DNA of 64,000 nt from Desmospora activa DSM 45169 (GCF_003046315.1 NZ_PZZP01000003.1:142219-206218); one strand, 5' to 3'. Shown: positions 28,501-36,611, counted from the first letter of the stretch. Numbers and translations: made by a program. Notes: generated from the sequence alone by a model not told the origin.

Positions 28501-29130
28501 CGAGAATAAACGGATAGAATCGACTTCATCATCGAAAAATTCGACCCGAATCGGACTGGTTTCCGTTACCGGAAACAGGTCCAAAATTCCGCCGCGCAGG
28601 CTGAGTTCCCCCGCTTTTTCCACCATATCTACCCGTTCGTAACCCACTTGCAGCAGATGTTCCACCAATTCCTCCACCGGATGTTCCTCTCCGACGGTTA
28701 GCGTGCGGTGGGCGGCGGCAACGGTTTCTCGAGGTGGAAACAGCTTCCTCGCACCGGCGAAAGGCACGACAAATACCCCGCGAAAGCCGCGGGCTAAGCG
28801 GGACAACACCTCAATGCGTTCCCCTAGTGTTTCATGACCGTTTAACGTAATCTCCGTCGCTACCAACTCATTGGCCGGGTATAAAAGCACCTGTTCTTTT
28901 GGCAGCAGCTCCTGTAAATCTTCAACCGCTTTTTGCGCCTGATTGAGGTTGTGTGTCACAACCAGGATGGGGCGATTGATCTCTTTAAACAGAGCAGCGA
29001 CATACATCATGCGTGCCGAACCCGTCAGTCCGGCCACCAGCTGCTCTTTTAACCCTTGATCCAGGGAAGCGACAGTGGACTGGAAGTCATCATCATTTTG
29101 AAACAATCGCACCAGAGTTTCCAAGTCCAT
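25582..29130 (-). CDS. mfd: transcription-repair coupling factor
   Basis: DNA translocase that removes stalled RNA polymerase and recruits UvrA. Start at the ATG 29128-29130 after AGGAGG gives 1182 residues, the usual length; the upstream in-frame extension crosses a terminator. Order seen: UvrB-like modules, the RNAP-interaction domain (KPGDYVVHVNHGIGRYYGIE), helicase Walker A GDVGYGKTEVA, Walker B DEEQRFGVKHKEK, TATPIPRTLHMS, the TRG motif region QLRGRVGRSNR, and the C-terminal domain. Position between fin and spoVT is as in B. subtilis. Confidence 0.97.
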   Translation of the reverse strand: MDLETLVRLFQNDDDFQSTVASLDQGLKEQLVAGLTGSARMMYVAALFKEINRPILVVTHNLNQAQKAVEDLQELLPKEQVLLYPANELVATEITLNGHETLGERIEVLSRLARGFRGVFVVPFAGARKLFPPRETVAAAHRTLTVGEEHPVEELVEHLLQVGYERVDMVEKAGELSLRGGILDLFPVTETSPIRVEFFDDEVDSIRLFSVADQRSKDKLERYTIPPAQEMFASAEALYQAGDRVAHLLEERLTQVKDPDTRSKLVEKIGWEVEQLKTGQRFTGMYKYISQVYPSYETLVDYLPQDVVWVWDEPNRIQETAKQMEREEGEWQTALLQQGEYLPALTLSVSHDDWFNRGQHQRIHLSLFMRQFGGIQPQNIVQFISRSMQQFHGQMHVLKTEWERWTKGKYRVLFTASTQERAERLERVLADYGMEVTRDLPDNTLQPSRPIIQVGALSGGFELGASRIAVVTEGEVFTQKQRRARRAVKLDHAEKIKDYQELKPGDYVVHVNHGIGRYYGIETLDVGGLHKDYLLVQYAGNDKLYVPIEQINQVQKYLGSEEKSPKVYSLGGSEWSKVKNKVRSSVEDIASDLIQLYAKRQAAKGYSFAEDTGYQREFDALFPYEETGDQLRSIEEIKRDMESVQPMDRLLCGDVGYGKTEVAIRAAFKATMDGKQVAVLVPTTILAQQHYETFRERFAGFPVEIRVLSRFRSRKEQKETIKGINEGTVDIVIGTHRLLSKDVQYKDLGLLIVDEEQRFGVKHKEKVKQLKADIDVLTLTATPIPRTLHMSMMGVRDLSVIETPPENRFPVQTYVLEYSAALVREAIERELARNGQVYFLYNQVHNIDQMADQIRMLVPDARIAVAHGQMVETELERVMLDFLDGEYDVLVSTTIIETGVDIPNVNTLIIYDADRMGLSQLYQLRGRVGRSNRIAYAYFTYQRDKVLSETAEKRLQAIKEFTELGSGFKIAMRDLAIRGAGNLLGAEQHGHIASVGFELYTQMLKEAINEQQGKVEEEKVFDPEIELNTDAYLPSEYIGDEKQKIEIYKKIRAVRRLEEARDLEEEMEDRFGDLPQPVVNLLRVARLRAYAIQYHIEEIKQEGLEIHTKLHPDQNEVVDGQQLFRLAQQFPGRVRLSSGQRIGVIFRLKGLPAAEGLEMVEQFLIQYETVPKTKGAFRNAAT

Positions 29131-29180
29131 CCTTCCTCCTCTCCACGAGGGTGTGCTTGGATCTCTTCTAAAATCCATAC

Positions 29181-29212
29181 AAAAATAAGCCTCAGCTGGT
29201 ATAGCCAAGGCT
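29181..29212 (-). terminator. terminator-like hairpin in the mfd leader
   Basis: AGCCTTGGCT and AGCTGAGGCT form a 10-pair stem (two G-T pairs) with a 5-base loop, followed by TATTTTT on the minus strand, only 50 bases before the mfd ATG. It could end fin transcripts or attenuate mfd. Confidence 0.65.
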
Positions 29213-29290
29213 GTGAATTCACATCCCGGCAATCGCACCTGTCCGGCCACATCCGTAACAAATAGAAAGGAGGCCGAAATCCGCACCACG

Positions 29291-29327
29291 AAAAAAAGCC
29301 CTTGTCAGTCACAATATTATTGGAAGG
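29291..29327 (-). terminator. probable terminator after fin
   Basis: CCCTT and AAGGG arms around an inner CAATAATATTG palindrome, then TTTTTTT on the minus strand. Confidence 0.5.
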
Positions 29328-29544
29328 GACGGGACAAGAGTAACAGATCCGGGTTTCGCTCTAACATTTCCTGGCAAGACTCACACACCACTTTCACATG
29401 GGTGTGGCCATCTCCATCATCGATAATTATATCCCGACGCTCTGCTGGGGTCAACCGATGAAAGCCCAAATCCAGCTCTGTCACAAGGTCGTCCTCAATT
29501 TGTCCGATCAGGTGATTACAATATCGACACCGGTATTCCATCAT
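29317..29544 (-). CDS. fin: anti-sigma-F factor Fin (YabK)
   Basis: Small zinc-binding-type protein of about 75 residues. In B. subtilis Fin inhibits sigma-F to help switch the forespore to sigma-G. Two CxxC pairs are visible (CRYC and CESC), with the conserved LGFHRLTPAERRDII block and QEMLERNPD near the end. The first of a double ATG (29542-29544) lies 10 bases after AGGGGG. The pth-fin-mfd order of B. subtilis is interrupted here by the eutBC insertion between pth and fin. Confidence 0.92.
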   Translation of the reverse strand: MMEYRCRYCNHLIGQIEDDLVTELDLGFHRLTPAERRDIIIDDGDGHTHVKVVCESCQEMLERNPDLLLLSRPFQ

Positions 29545-29645
29545 TATGGTTATGCCCCCTGCGATCATGATATTCTTTTTCCAGTATCGACAAAGGAGGC
29601 GGGTTCCATGCAGCAGGGAAGGAAATTGATTGATGGAAATACACG

Positions 29646-29844
29646 CTATCGATCCAGACCACGATCACCGATATATTCAATCTGAAAAATCCTGCCATCG
29701 GGATCTTCTCTTGCTGTTACGCCATCCAGTTCAAAAAAGACCGAAAGCCCTCTCTTTAAGCTATCGTTTCTTGCCTTTTCCCCTGCCTGAGCCACAACTC
29801 GATCAAACTCGTCCGTCTTAAAAAGGCGTGTACGCTTTTTTCAT
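29646..29844 (-). pseudogene. frameshifted 65-residue small protein gene downstream of eutC
   Basis: An ATG (29842-29844) with a good AGAGGTGA site overlapping the eutC stop opens a frame that ends after 8 codons (MKKAYTPF). Removing one A from the six-A run after the ATG joins it to a 60-codon frame that ends at 29646-29648 and reads KKRTRLFKTDEFDRVVAQAG, then EKARNDSLKRGLSVFFELDG, then VTAREDPDGRIFQIEYIGDR. The composition is protein-like and charged; I do not recognise the family. It may be a broken gene, a homopolymer sequencing error, a phase-variable gene or a slippage site. Confidence 0.6.
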
Positions 29845-29850
29845 TGATCT

Positions 29851-30852
29851 TCACCTCTTTTTATAGTTATCTCTTATCATCACCATCCCACATCCATGCT
29901 CCCGTAGTGTCAGATAAGCATGTATCGCAATCATGGTGTCCTGAACACCGGTTCCGGTTAGATCACAGACGGTGATTTCTTCTGGATGCTTACGCCCCGT
30001 CTCTGCTTTTGCAGCCAGCTCACCCAACTCCGTTACCGTCTCTGGATCGATCGCTCCCTCTTCTACGGCAGCACGCAATTCACCAAATTGAAGGCACTGA
30101 CTTTTTAAGTCACACACCACCCGATCTGCCGCAGCCAATACACCCTCGCCCAGCTCTCGTTTATGCCTGGCGTCTGAGCCCATCGCCGTGATATGAAGTC
30201 CACTGTGAAGCCACTCTGGTTGTACCACCGGTTTCTCTGCTGGGGTCGCGGTTACCACGATATCGCTTTCCCGTACAACCGCCTGCGCATCTGGGGCCAC
30301 CATTGCATCCACCTGAAGCTCCTGCGCCAGTTTGCGGGCACAGCTCTCAGCCCGTTCTCGGGTGGGGGACCAAACGGAGACGGATTCCAGCTCCCGTACC
30401 AACGATAACCCTTTCATCTGAAAATACGCTTGACCGCCCGCGCCAATCACCCCGGCGCGAACCCGCCCTTCCCTTGCCAAATAACGTGCGGCGACGGCAC
30501 CGGCAGCCGCTGTACGCACATCGGTAAGATAACCGTCATCAAGGAGAAGCGCCTCTGGTTGCCCGGTATCCGTCCGTATCAACACCATCATACCGCTTCC
30601 ACTGGCAAGTCCTTTTTCCGGATTAAGAAAGAAGCCGGAGGAAATCTTGATCGCAAAAAAAGGAAGCCCTTTTACAGCTGCGGTTTTTACATCGACCTCC
30701 CCTTTTACCTCAGGAAAATCAACCCGCAAAATCGGCGGTGTCTCCACTTTTCCTTCTCCCAGAAGAGCAAACCCTCTTTCCACCGTGTCCACCGCTTCAC
30801 CATCGACAGCAACAAAGCGCTGTATCTCTTTCTTCGAAAATATCCACATCAT
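29851..30852 (-). CDS. eutC: ornithine cyclodeaminase-family protein, EutC-like
   Basis: NAD(P)-dependent mu-crystallin/ornithine cyclodeaminase fold, 333 residues. Visible: the substrate-binding KTAAVKGLPFFAIKISSGFF segment near 56, the GSGMMVLI and DVRTAAAGAVAARYLA region, the Rossmann motif GVIGAGGQAYFQ near 133, and GSDARHKRELG. The same family pairing with a threonine-dehydratase-like gene (eutB, divergent here) is known from ectoine/hydroxyectoine degradation clusters. The double ATG at 30850-30852 follows GAAGGAGG. Alternatives are alanine dehydrogenase or a true ornithine cyclodeaminase; I rank EutC first because of the neighbour. The rest of an ectoine pathway is not in the window. 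Confidence 0.72.
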   Translation of the reverse strand: MMWIFSKKEIQRFVAVDGEAVDTVERGFALLGEGKVETPPILRVDFPEVKGEVDVKTAAVKGLPFFAIKISSGFFLNPEKGLASGSGMMVLIRTDTGQPEALLLDDGYLTDVRTAAAGAVAARYLAREGRVRAGVIGAGGQAYFQMKGLSLVRELESVSVWSPTRERAESCARKLAQELQVDAMVAPDAQAVVRESDIVVTATPAEKPVVQPEWLHSGLHITAMGSDARHKRELGEGVLAAADRVVCDLKSQCLQFGELRAAVEEGAIDPETVTELGELAAKAETGRKHPEEITVCDLTGTGVQDTMIAIHAYLTLREHGCGMVMIRDNYKKR

Positions 30853-31087
30853 AGACGCCTCCTTCTTCCGAGAATAACGCGATTTAACGGTAACGAAGAC
30901 ATCGACTTCACCACAATCACCAAACTGTACAAAAAAAGACCGATTCTCTTTATCACTCTATGGAATAGTCTCGTTATTCCGTCTATAAGTAGGATAAAAG
31001 TGATGATTCTGAAACTGGGACTGAGACCAGAGATTCCTCCATATATCTCAATCCTGTAAAAATTTTTAGATTTGGTGGTGAACCAAT
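30853..31087. promoter_or_regulatory. divergent eutC/eutB control region with operator-like palindrome
   Basis: GGAATA (30962-30967), 7 bases, TATTCC (30975-30980) is an inverted repeat. Its right half CGTTATTC also pairs with GAATAACG near 30872, about 100 bases away, which would suit a looping regulator. No convincing -35/-10 pair could be assigned. Confidence 0.45.
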
Positions 31088-32089
31088 ATGCCTATTCACA
31101 TGGAACATCCCTCTGTCGAGACGGGAGCAGTCTGGGAGGCGCGCCAACGGATCGCTCCTTTTATCAGTCGCACACCTCTTGTTTATTCTTCTGCTCTGTC
31201 GGAGCAGGCGGGAGGACCCGTTTACCTAAAACTAGAACAACTGCAACCGGTGGGATCGTTTAAATTGCGAGGAGCCGCCAATAAAATCCTCCGTTTGAAC
31301 GAGGAGCAGCGAAAGCGGGGGGTGACCACCTTTTCCACCGGCAACCACGGTTTAGCGGTCGCTTGGTTTGCCCGTCGCTTAGGCATTCGCGCCGTTATCT
31401 GTTTATCGGACCGCGTACCGCAGGAGAAAACCGACCGCATCTCCGCCCTAGGTGCTGAGTTGGTCGTCTGTGGTGACAGCCAGGATGAAGCGGAGTCTCA
31501 CTGCGTCCAATTGGAACAAAGGGAAGGTTTGACGGTGATTCCCCCTTTTGATGACACCGATATTATTGCTGGCCAGGGGACGATTGGGTTGGAGTTGTTG
31601 GAAGAGAAGCCTGATCTGGGCACGGTGGTAATCCCGCTATCCGGCGGCGGATTGTTTGCAGGCATCGCCTCCACCATTAAAAGCAACCATCCCGGAACTC
31701 GCATGGTGGGGGTAACGATGGAAGGTTCCGCTGTCATGTACCATAGCTTACGCCAAGGGAAACCCATCGTGATGAAAGAGTCGAATACCCTGGCAGATAG
31801 TCTGCTGGGTGGAATCGGCCTGGAGAATCGCTATACGTTTCAGCTGGTACGGAAAACCGCCGATGAAACCCTGCTTGTCACGGAGAACGACATTAAAGAC
31901 GGACTCTCCCTGCTGTTCCATCAGCATAAGTTGTTGCTAGAAGGAGCGGCCGCCACCGGAGCAGCGGCTATTTTAAAGGGGCTGATCCGTTCGGATGGAC
32001 GTCCGATTGTGCTAATCATCAGCGGATGCAACGCCAACCCCGCAGATGTACTGCGCGCAATCGGGTATCAAGCGACTTTGGACGTCTGA
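31088..32089 (+). CDS. eutB: threonine dehydratase-like PLP enzyme, EutB-like
   Basis: Fold-type II PLP enzyme of 333 residues. The PLP lysine lies in GSFKLRGAANK near 57, the asparagine loop in STGNHGLAVAW near 82, and the phosphate-binding tetraglycine-type loop in PLSGGGLFAGI near 188. It lacks the C-terminal regulatory domain of biosynthetic IlvA, which fits a catabolic enzyme. The pairing with a divergent EutC-like gene suggests hydroxyectoine use (removal of the hydroxyl group), but serine/threonine dehydratase or threo-hydroxyaspartate ammonia-lyase activity is also possible. The ATG is preceded by GGTGGTGA. Confidence 0.7.
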   Translation: MPIHMEHPSVETGAVWEARQRIAPFISRTPLVYSSALSEQAGGPVYLKLEQLQPVGSFKLRGAANKILRLNEEQRKRGVTTFSTGNHGLAVAWFARRLGIRAVICLSDRVPQEKTDRISALGAELVVCGDSQDEAESHCVQLEQREGLTVIPPFDDTDIIAGQGTIGLELLEEKPDLGTVVIPLSGGGLFAGIASTIKSNHPGTRMVGVTMEGSAVMYHSLRQGKPIVMKESNTLADSLLGGIGLENRYTFQLVRKTADETLLVTENDIKDGLSLLFHQHKLLLEGAAATGAAAILKGLIRSDGRPIVLIISGCNANPADVLRAIGYQATLDV

Positions 32090-32125
32090 TAATCTCATGT
32101 ACAGGATCAACCGGTATCGTTTCAC

Positions 32126-32163
32126 AAAAAGCGGCTGCTGTCATTAGACACAGGCCGCTTTTG
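32126..32163. terminator. bidirectional terminator between eutB and pth
   Basis: AAAAGCGGC (32127-32135) and GCCGCTTTT (32154-32162) arms with a loop of about 18 bases and T-rich flanks. The remaining spacer to 32289 shows nothing else. Confidence 0.65.
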
Positions 32164-32289
32164 GTTGGTTTAAATATCGAATGAAAGATGCAAAACTTGT
32201 GAAAGGGAAAAAATCCCCCCTCGGCCGTCGCGCTCTCATCTCCGTACAAAGCGAAAGGTTTCCTCGCCCGCAATGATAGTAAGCAGGAC

Positions 32290-32853
32290 TTACTTCCCAT
32301 TATATCGATTCATCACTTGCGGAAAAGGCGTATCGAGGTAACAATCGACAGCGTCAGCAGTGCGTTGAACAGATTCCAACACCGGCTCTTCTTCTTCACG
32401 GGCAAAACGGGCCAGCACATAGTCTGGTACCGACATCCGGCCCTGGGGGTGACCGATGCCGATTTTGATCCGTTTAAAGTCCGAAGTACCCAAGTGCTCG
32501 ATTAGCGATTGCACTCCCCGGTGCCCGCCGGAGCTTCCTTTCATACGAAGTCGAATCTGGCCCGGGGGCAGATCCAAATCGTCATATACCACGACCAGAT
32601 CATCAATCTCGCATTTTAGCCACGCAAGAGCCTGGCTGACCGCCTCACCGGAGCGATTCATATACGTTTCCGGTTTGAGCAGAATCACTTTTTGCCCGCG
32701 AACATGCCCTTCTCCCGCTAAACCCCGCCATTTTTCTTTTTCTACGGGAATTCCCCAACGGTCGCTCAGACGGTCGACCACCCAGAAGCCGATATTATGG
32801 CGTGTGAGTGCATATCGGATTCCGGGGTTTCCCAAACCGACAATCACTTTCAT
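32290..32853 (-). CDS. pth: peptidyl-tRNA hydrolase
   Basis: Recycles peptidyl-tRNAs released prematurely from ribosomes (spoVC in B. subtilis). 187 residues. Motifs: MKVIVGLGNPGIRYALTRHN with catalytic His in TRHNIGF near 20, KPETYMNRSGEAV near 63, VVYDDLDLPPGQIRLR with the conserved Asp near 95, and GSSGGHRGVQSL. The ATG at 32851-32853 follows GGAGAGG. It lies downstream of ctc, as in B. subtilis. Confidence 0.96.
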   Translation of the reverse strand: MKVIVGLGNPGIRYALTRHNIGFWVVDRLSDRWGIPVEKEKWRGLAGEGHVRGQKVILLKPETYMNRSGEAVSQALAWLKCEIDDLVVVYDDLDLPPGQIRLRMKGSSGGHRGVQSLIEHLGTSDFKRIKIGIGHPQGRMSVPDYVLARFAREEEEPVLESVQRTADAVDCYLDTPFPQVMNRYNGK

Positions 32854-32916
32854 GCAATCCTCTCCATCCGTCAAAAAAGCGCAACATGATATTGCGCTGA
32901 GGGTGTTGGCAAACTT

Positions 32917-33066
32917 ATCGCGAGATGGTTGGGGTGGTCATCCGTCTGCGCTTCATGCACTCCAAAACACAAGTCTCACCTCGGTCGCTTTCGCTCCCAG
33001 GTCTCGCTTTGTGTGAGCAGAGTCCCTCGACGGAAAACCACCCTTCCCTGTGTCTAAGCCGTTCTA
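32917..33066. repeat. R2 dispersed repeat, copy 1 (full length)
   Basis: Begins ATCGCGAGATGGTTGG and ends CCCTGTGTCTAAGCC. Inverted ends: GGGTGGTCATCCGTC at 32932-32946 and GACGGAAAACCACCC at 33029-33043. The interior CTCCAAAACACAAGTCTCAC is shared with copy 3 (39530). It lies in the rplY-pth spacer. Confidence 0.7.
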
Positions 33067-33096
33067 GTCGTTTGACATCTGTGCTCAGATTAATGG

Positions 33097-33127
33097 TAAG
33101 TGGGTTCAGGTCCCAATTTTCGTCTTT
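33097..33127 (-). repeat. R1 dispersed repeat, copy E (short)
   Basis: AAGTGGGTTCAGGTCCCAAT and TTTCGTCTTT match the R1 head. It is downstream of rplY, directly beside R2 copy 1. Confidence 0.5.
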
Positions 33128-33199
33128 AGCGAACCCCATAAGCCCCATTTTCATTGCGACACTCAGGTCAGAAAAATTGGCAGCATTTGCTACCAACGA

Positions 33200-33838
33200 T
33201 TATGCTTCCTTTTCTTCCGCCTCATCATCCGCCGTTTCCGCTTCGGCTTGAGCGGTCTCCTCTGCTTCCTCATTCGCATCTTTTTCCACTTGTGGCGGTA
33301 GAACAGAGGCAACCATTTCTTCCAGTTCAGACAGGAGTTCCGCTTTCTCTGGCAGTTTTAGATCTTTGACATAGATAGCGTCGCCGATGGACAAGGCGCT
33401 GATATCGATGCTCAGATGGTCGGGGATTAAGCCGGGGAGAGTGCGAATATGGACGGTGCGCAGCTGTTGTTGCAAAACGCCACCTTCCTTGACTCCCGAT
33501 GCTTCACCCTCCAGATAAACGGCCACTTCCACATCGACAGGCTCGTTCATCTTTACCACTTTAAAATCAATGTGCAAGATTTTATCTTTGATCCGATCCT
33601 GTTGCAATTCGCGAATCATCACCTGACGCGTCTTTCCATCCGTATATTTCAGTTGGATAACGGAAGACAGACCCTCCTGTTGTAGGAGGCGTATCACATC
33701 GCTTCCTTCCAGGTGAACCAATTCATTTTCGCTGTTGTTCCCATACACCACTGCAGGAATGCGACCATTATGTCGAAGCTGAGTCAAAATCGAACGCGGT
33801 CGCTTTTCACGACGCTCGACGGAAAGTTGAGTTGCCAT
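33200..33838 (-). CDS. rplY: general stress protein Ctc / 50S ribosomal protein bL25
   Basis: 5S rRNA-binding protein of the long Ctc type, 212 residues. N-terminal L25 domain (RPRSILTQLRHNGRIPAVVYG), TL5 beta domain (HIDFKVVKMNEPVDVEVAVY, then LRTLPGLIPDHLSIDISAL-like segment) and a strongly acidic Glu/Ala tail of about 30 residues. The ATG at 33836-33838 follows CAAGGAGG; upstream in-frame codons contain the promoter. In B. subtilis ctc is the classic sigma-B stress gene. Confidence 0.94.
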   Translation of the reverse strand: MATQLSVERREKRPRSILTQLRHNGRIPAVVYGNNSENELVHLEGSDVIRLLQQEGLSSVIQLKYTDGKTRQVMIRELQQDRIKDKILHIDFKVVKMNEPVDVEVAVYLEGEASGVKEGGVLQQQLRTVHIRTLPGLIPDHLSIDISALSIGDAIYVKDLKLPEKAELLSELEEMVASVLPPQVEKDANEEAEETAQAEAETADDEAEEKEA

Positions 33839-33910
33839 CGATTGATTCCTCCTTGTGTGCTTGAAGGGAAGTCCGTTTAACAGACTGGCATTCATTGCAT
33901 AATTATATGC

Positions 33911-33936
33911 ATTCCCCCAAGTCACTTCGGATAAAC
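33911..33936 (-). promoter_or_regulatory. sigma-B-like promoter of rplY/ctc
   Basis: Minus strand: GTTTAT (33931-33936), 14-base spacer, GGGAAT (33911-33916), close to the sigma-B pattern GTTTAA-N12-15-GGGTAT. A TATAAT lies just downstream (33902-33907 region) but lacks a -35 at normal distance. Confidence 0.5.
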
Positions 33937-33952
33937 CTTCCTGCTGTGGAAA

Positions 33953-34897
33953 TCAATCAAACAGCTTACTGACCGAGAGCTCCTCATGGACACGGATGAT
34001 CGCTTCCCCGATCAAGGGGGCAACGGATAGGACCCGCATTTTCTCCAATTGCTTCTCTTCCGACAAGGGGATGGTGTTGGTGACGACCATCTCTTTGATG
34101 TTCGCTTCTTTGATCCGTTGGATCGCAGGGCCGGAAAAAACGGGATGGGTACAGCAGGCGTAAACTTCTTTGGCCCCGTATTCCAACAACGCGTTGGCCG
34201 CCAGTGTAATGGTGCCGGCCGTATCAATGATATCGTCGATGATAATCGCTCTCCGTCCCTTTACATCACCGACAATGTTCATCACTTCAGCCACATTGGG
34301 TTCAGGGCGTCGCTTGTCGATAATGGCGATGGGGGATGCAAGGCGCTCGGCTAACTTGCGTGCCCGGATCACACCACCGTGGTCCGGGGAGACGACCACT
34401 ACATCTTCCAATTCCCGTTTGAGGAAGTACTCAGACAAAATCGGCACACCTAACAGGTGATCCACCGGAATGTCGAAAAAGCCCTGAATCTGTGTGGCAT
34501 GAAGATCCATGGCGATAATCCGGTCGGCACCAGCAGTCTCAATCAAATTCGCTACCAGTTTTGAGGTAATCGGATCCCTGGCACGGGTTTTTCGATCTTG
34601 TCGAGCATAGCCGTAGTAAGGGATGACCACGTTAATGGTTCGCGCCGATGCGCGCTTTAAGGCGTCCACCATCACCAACAATTCCATCAAATGTTGGTTC
34701 ACCGGGTGACAGGTGGATTGAATCACATACACATCAGACCCCCGTACGCTTTCATTTAAACGAACGTGGATCTCACCGTCGCTAAATTTCCCCACTACCG
34801 CATCACCCAATGGGATACCGATGTGCTCGGCAATCTCCCGGGCCAGCACGGGATTGGAATTACAACTAAATACTTGCAATCGTTTCACTGTGGACAT
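33953..34897 (-). CDS. prs: ribose-phosphate pyrophosphokinase
   Basis: Makes PRPP from ribose 5-phosphate and ATP for nucleotides, His and Trp. 314 residues. Motifs: [20 protein letters not shown], the ATP-binding [11 protein letters not shown] flexible loop, [28 protein letters not shown], and the PRPP loop [13 protein letters not shown]. The ATG at 34895-34897 has GGGGGAAAG close ahead; earlier in-frame codons have no support. The glmU-prs-ctc order is as in B. subtilis. Confidence 0.97.
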   Translation of the reverse strand: MSTVKRLQVFSCNSNPVLAREIAEHIGIPLGDAVVGKFSDGEIHVRLNESVRGSDVYVIQSTCHPVNQHLMELLVMVDALKRASARTINVVIPYYGYARQDRKTRARDPITSKLVANLIETAGADRIIAMDLHATQIQGFFDIPVDHLLGVPILSEYFLKRELEDVVVVSPDHGGVIRARKLAERLASPIAIIDKRRPEPNVAEVMNIVGDVKGRRAIIIDDIIDTAGTITLAANALLEYGAKEVYACCTHPVFSGPAIQRIKEANIKEMVVTNTIPLSEEKQLEKMRVLSVAPLIGEAIIRVHEELSVSKLFD

Positions 34898-35032
34898 CTT
34901 TCCCCCAACCCTCCACTTTTCAAGCGATGTTATTTCCCTTTGTTTACCCCATTCGTGAACGTCGTCCTGTTCGCCCCTCATCGTAAGGATCAAAAACGGT
35001 AAAAGGGCTTATACTCGAGAATCGACAAATCG

Positions 35033-35122
35033 ATCGCGGGGTGGTCGGGGTGGTTATCCGTTTCCGCTCCATGCGTGGCAGAGTCGCTCAACGGACAACC
35101 ACCCCTCCCTGCTTTCTAACCA
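35033..35122. repeat. R2 dispersed repeat, copy 2 (internally deleted)
   Basis: GATCGCGGGGTGGTC start, GGGGTGGTTATCCG at 35047-35060 and its inverted partner CGGACAACCACCCC at 35092-35105. The interior block CTCCAAAACACAAG of copy 1 is missing. Outer GTGGT/ACCAC arms can extend the pairing. It lies in the glmU-prs spacer. Confidence 0.75.
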
Positions 35123-35139
35123 CTCCAATGATTGTCGGT

Positions 35140-36522
35140 TTAATCCTTCTTCAACCTCTCAGTCAATGTGCGCATGTAATCTTCTTTATTGGTTTGCCGC
35201 TCTCTTGCGATGGCCAAAGCCTCGGCAGGTACATCGTCGGTCACGGTTGAACCTGCGGCGACATAAGCCCCTTTGCCGATGGTAACCGGAGCGACCAAGT
35301 TGACGTTACAGCCGATAAAAGCGCCATCTTCAATCACCGTGCGGTGTTTATTGAAACCGTCATAGTTGACGGTTAGGGCTCCGCATCCGACATTTACCCC
35401 TTCCCCAACATCGGCATCGCCGACATAAGCCAGATGAGCGATTTTACTTCCTTTACCCAGCCGCGCTTTTTTCAGGTCGACAAAACAACCCACTTTGCTC
35501 TGTTCCTCCAAGTGGGAACCGGGGCGAATATAGGCAAAAGGCCCCACGGTGACACGATCCTCCACCCGGCTTTCCTGAATCACCGACTGCCGGATCGTCA
35601 CCTCATCTCCCACTTCTACATCCTTGAGGTCAGCTTGGGGGCCAATGACACACCCTTCACCGATGCGGGTGTTTCCACGCAGATAGGTACCCGGTTCAAT
35701 CACCGTATCGGCGCCAACGACCACATCGGCTTCGATAAAGGTCGATACGGGATCGACCACCGTCACTCCATCCATCATCAGCTGTTCCAGGATGCGGCGA
35801 CGCATGGTTTGTTCCGCTTGGGCCAGTTGGACACGATTGTTGATCCCTTGTGCCTCTTCAAAGTCGTCCATCTGGCGCGCACCGATCACTTCCCCGTCGG
35901 CATGCAACACACGGATAACATCGGGAAGATAGTATTCTCCTTGCGCATTATCGTTGTCCACTTGCGAAAGCGCCTTCCACAATTTCCGATTGTCAAAGCA
36001 AAACGTGCCCGTATTCACTTCAGTGATCTCCCGTTCGGCAGGGGTGGCATCTTTGTGTTCCACCACACCGACCACATTCTCATCCTTCCACCGAATAATG
36101 CGGCCATAGCCGCTGGGATCCGGTAGCTCCGCCGTCAAAATGGTTGCAGCTGAGCGGCCTTCCCGATGGGCTTGAACCAGATTGGAGAGCGTCTCCGCCG
36201 TAAATAGAGGATGATCGCCGTTCAGCACCAGGGTGATTCCTTCCTTATTAGATAAAAACGATTCCGCTTGCATCACTGCATGGGCTGTGCCCAGCTGCTC
36301 ATCCTGGGGGGCGAATTTCACCCGGTTACCGAGGTGGGACTGAACCGCTTCGGCATCATGGCCGACGATAACTACTATATCCGCCGTCCCGATCGCTTCC
36401 AACGTGTCGATAATATGATCGATGATAGGCTTTCCGCATACCGGATGCAGTACTTTGTGCTTCCGGGATTTCATCCGTGTTCCCTTCCCCGCGGCCAAAA
36501 CGACAGCATACAATTTTTCCAT
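35140..36522 (-). CDS. glmU: bifunctional UDP-GlcNAc pyrophosphorylase / GlcN-1-P acetyltransferase
   Basis: Makes UDP-GlcNAc for peptidoglycan. 460 residues. The uridyltransferase domain starts VVLAAGKGTRMKSRKHKVLH and has LNGDHPLFT; the C-terminal left-handed beta-helix shows hexapeptide repeats (IGEGCVIGPQADL, VGPFAYIRPGSHLE) and the acetyltransferase site NYDGFNKHRTVIEDG. The ATG at 36520-36522 follows GGGGG at about 10 bases. It has its own promoter downstream of the spoVG terminator. Confidence 0.97.
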   Translation of the reverse strand: MEKLYAVVLAAGKGTRMKSRKHKVLHPVCGKPIIDHIIDTLEAIGTADIVVIVGHDAEAVQSHLGNRVKFAPQDEQLGTAHAVMQAESFLSNKEGITLVLNGDHPLFTAETLSNLVQAHREGRSAATILTAELPDPSGYGRIIRWKDENVVGVVEHKDATPAEREITEVNTGTFCFDNRKLWKALSQVDNDNAQGEYYLPDVIRVLHADGEVIGARQMDDFEEAQGINNRVQLAQAEQTMRRRILEQLMMDGVTVVDPVSTFIEADVVVGADTVIEPGTYLRGNTRIGEGCVIGPQADLKDVEVGDEVTIRQSVIQESRVEDRVTVGPFAYIRPGSHLEEQSKVGCFVDLKKARLGKGSKIAHLAYVGDADVGEGVNVGCGALTVNYDGFNKHRTVIEDGAFIGCNVNLVAPVTIGKGAYVAAGSTVTDDVPAEALAIARERQTNKEDYMRTLTERLKKD

Positions 36523-36611
36523 GGTGTGAAGCACCCCCGCTGTTCCTCGTATCCCATCATCCCTTATTCGTAAAATTATCGGATAGGACACTAGCAAAAA
36601 CTCCACAACCG

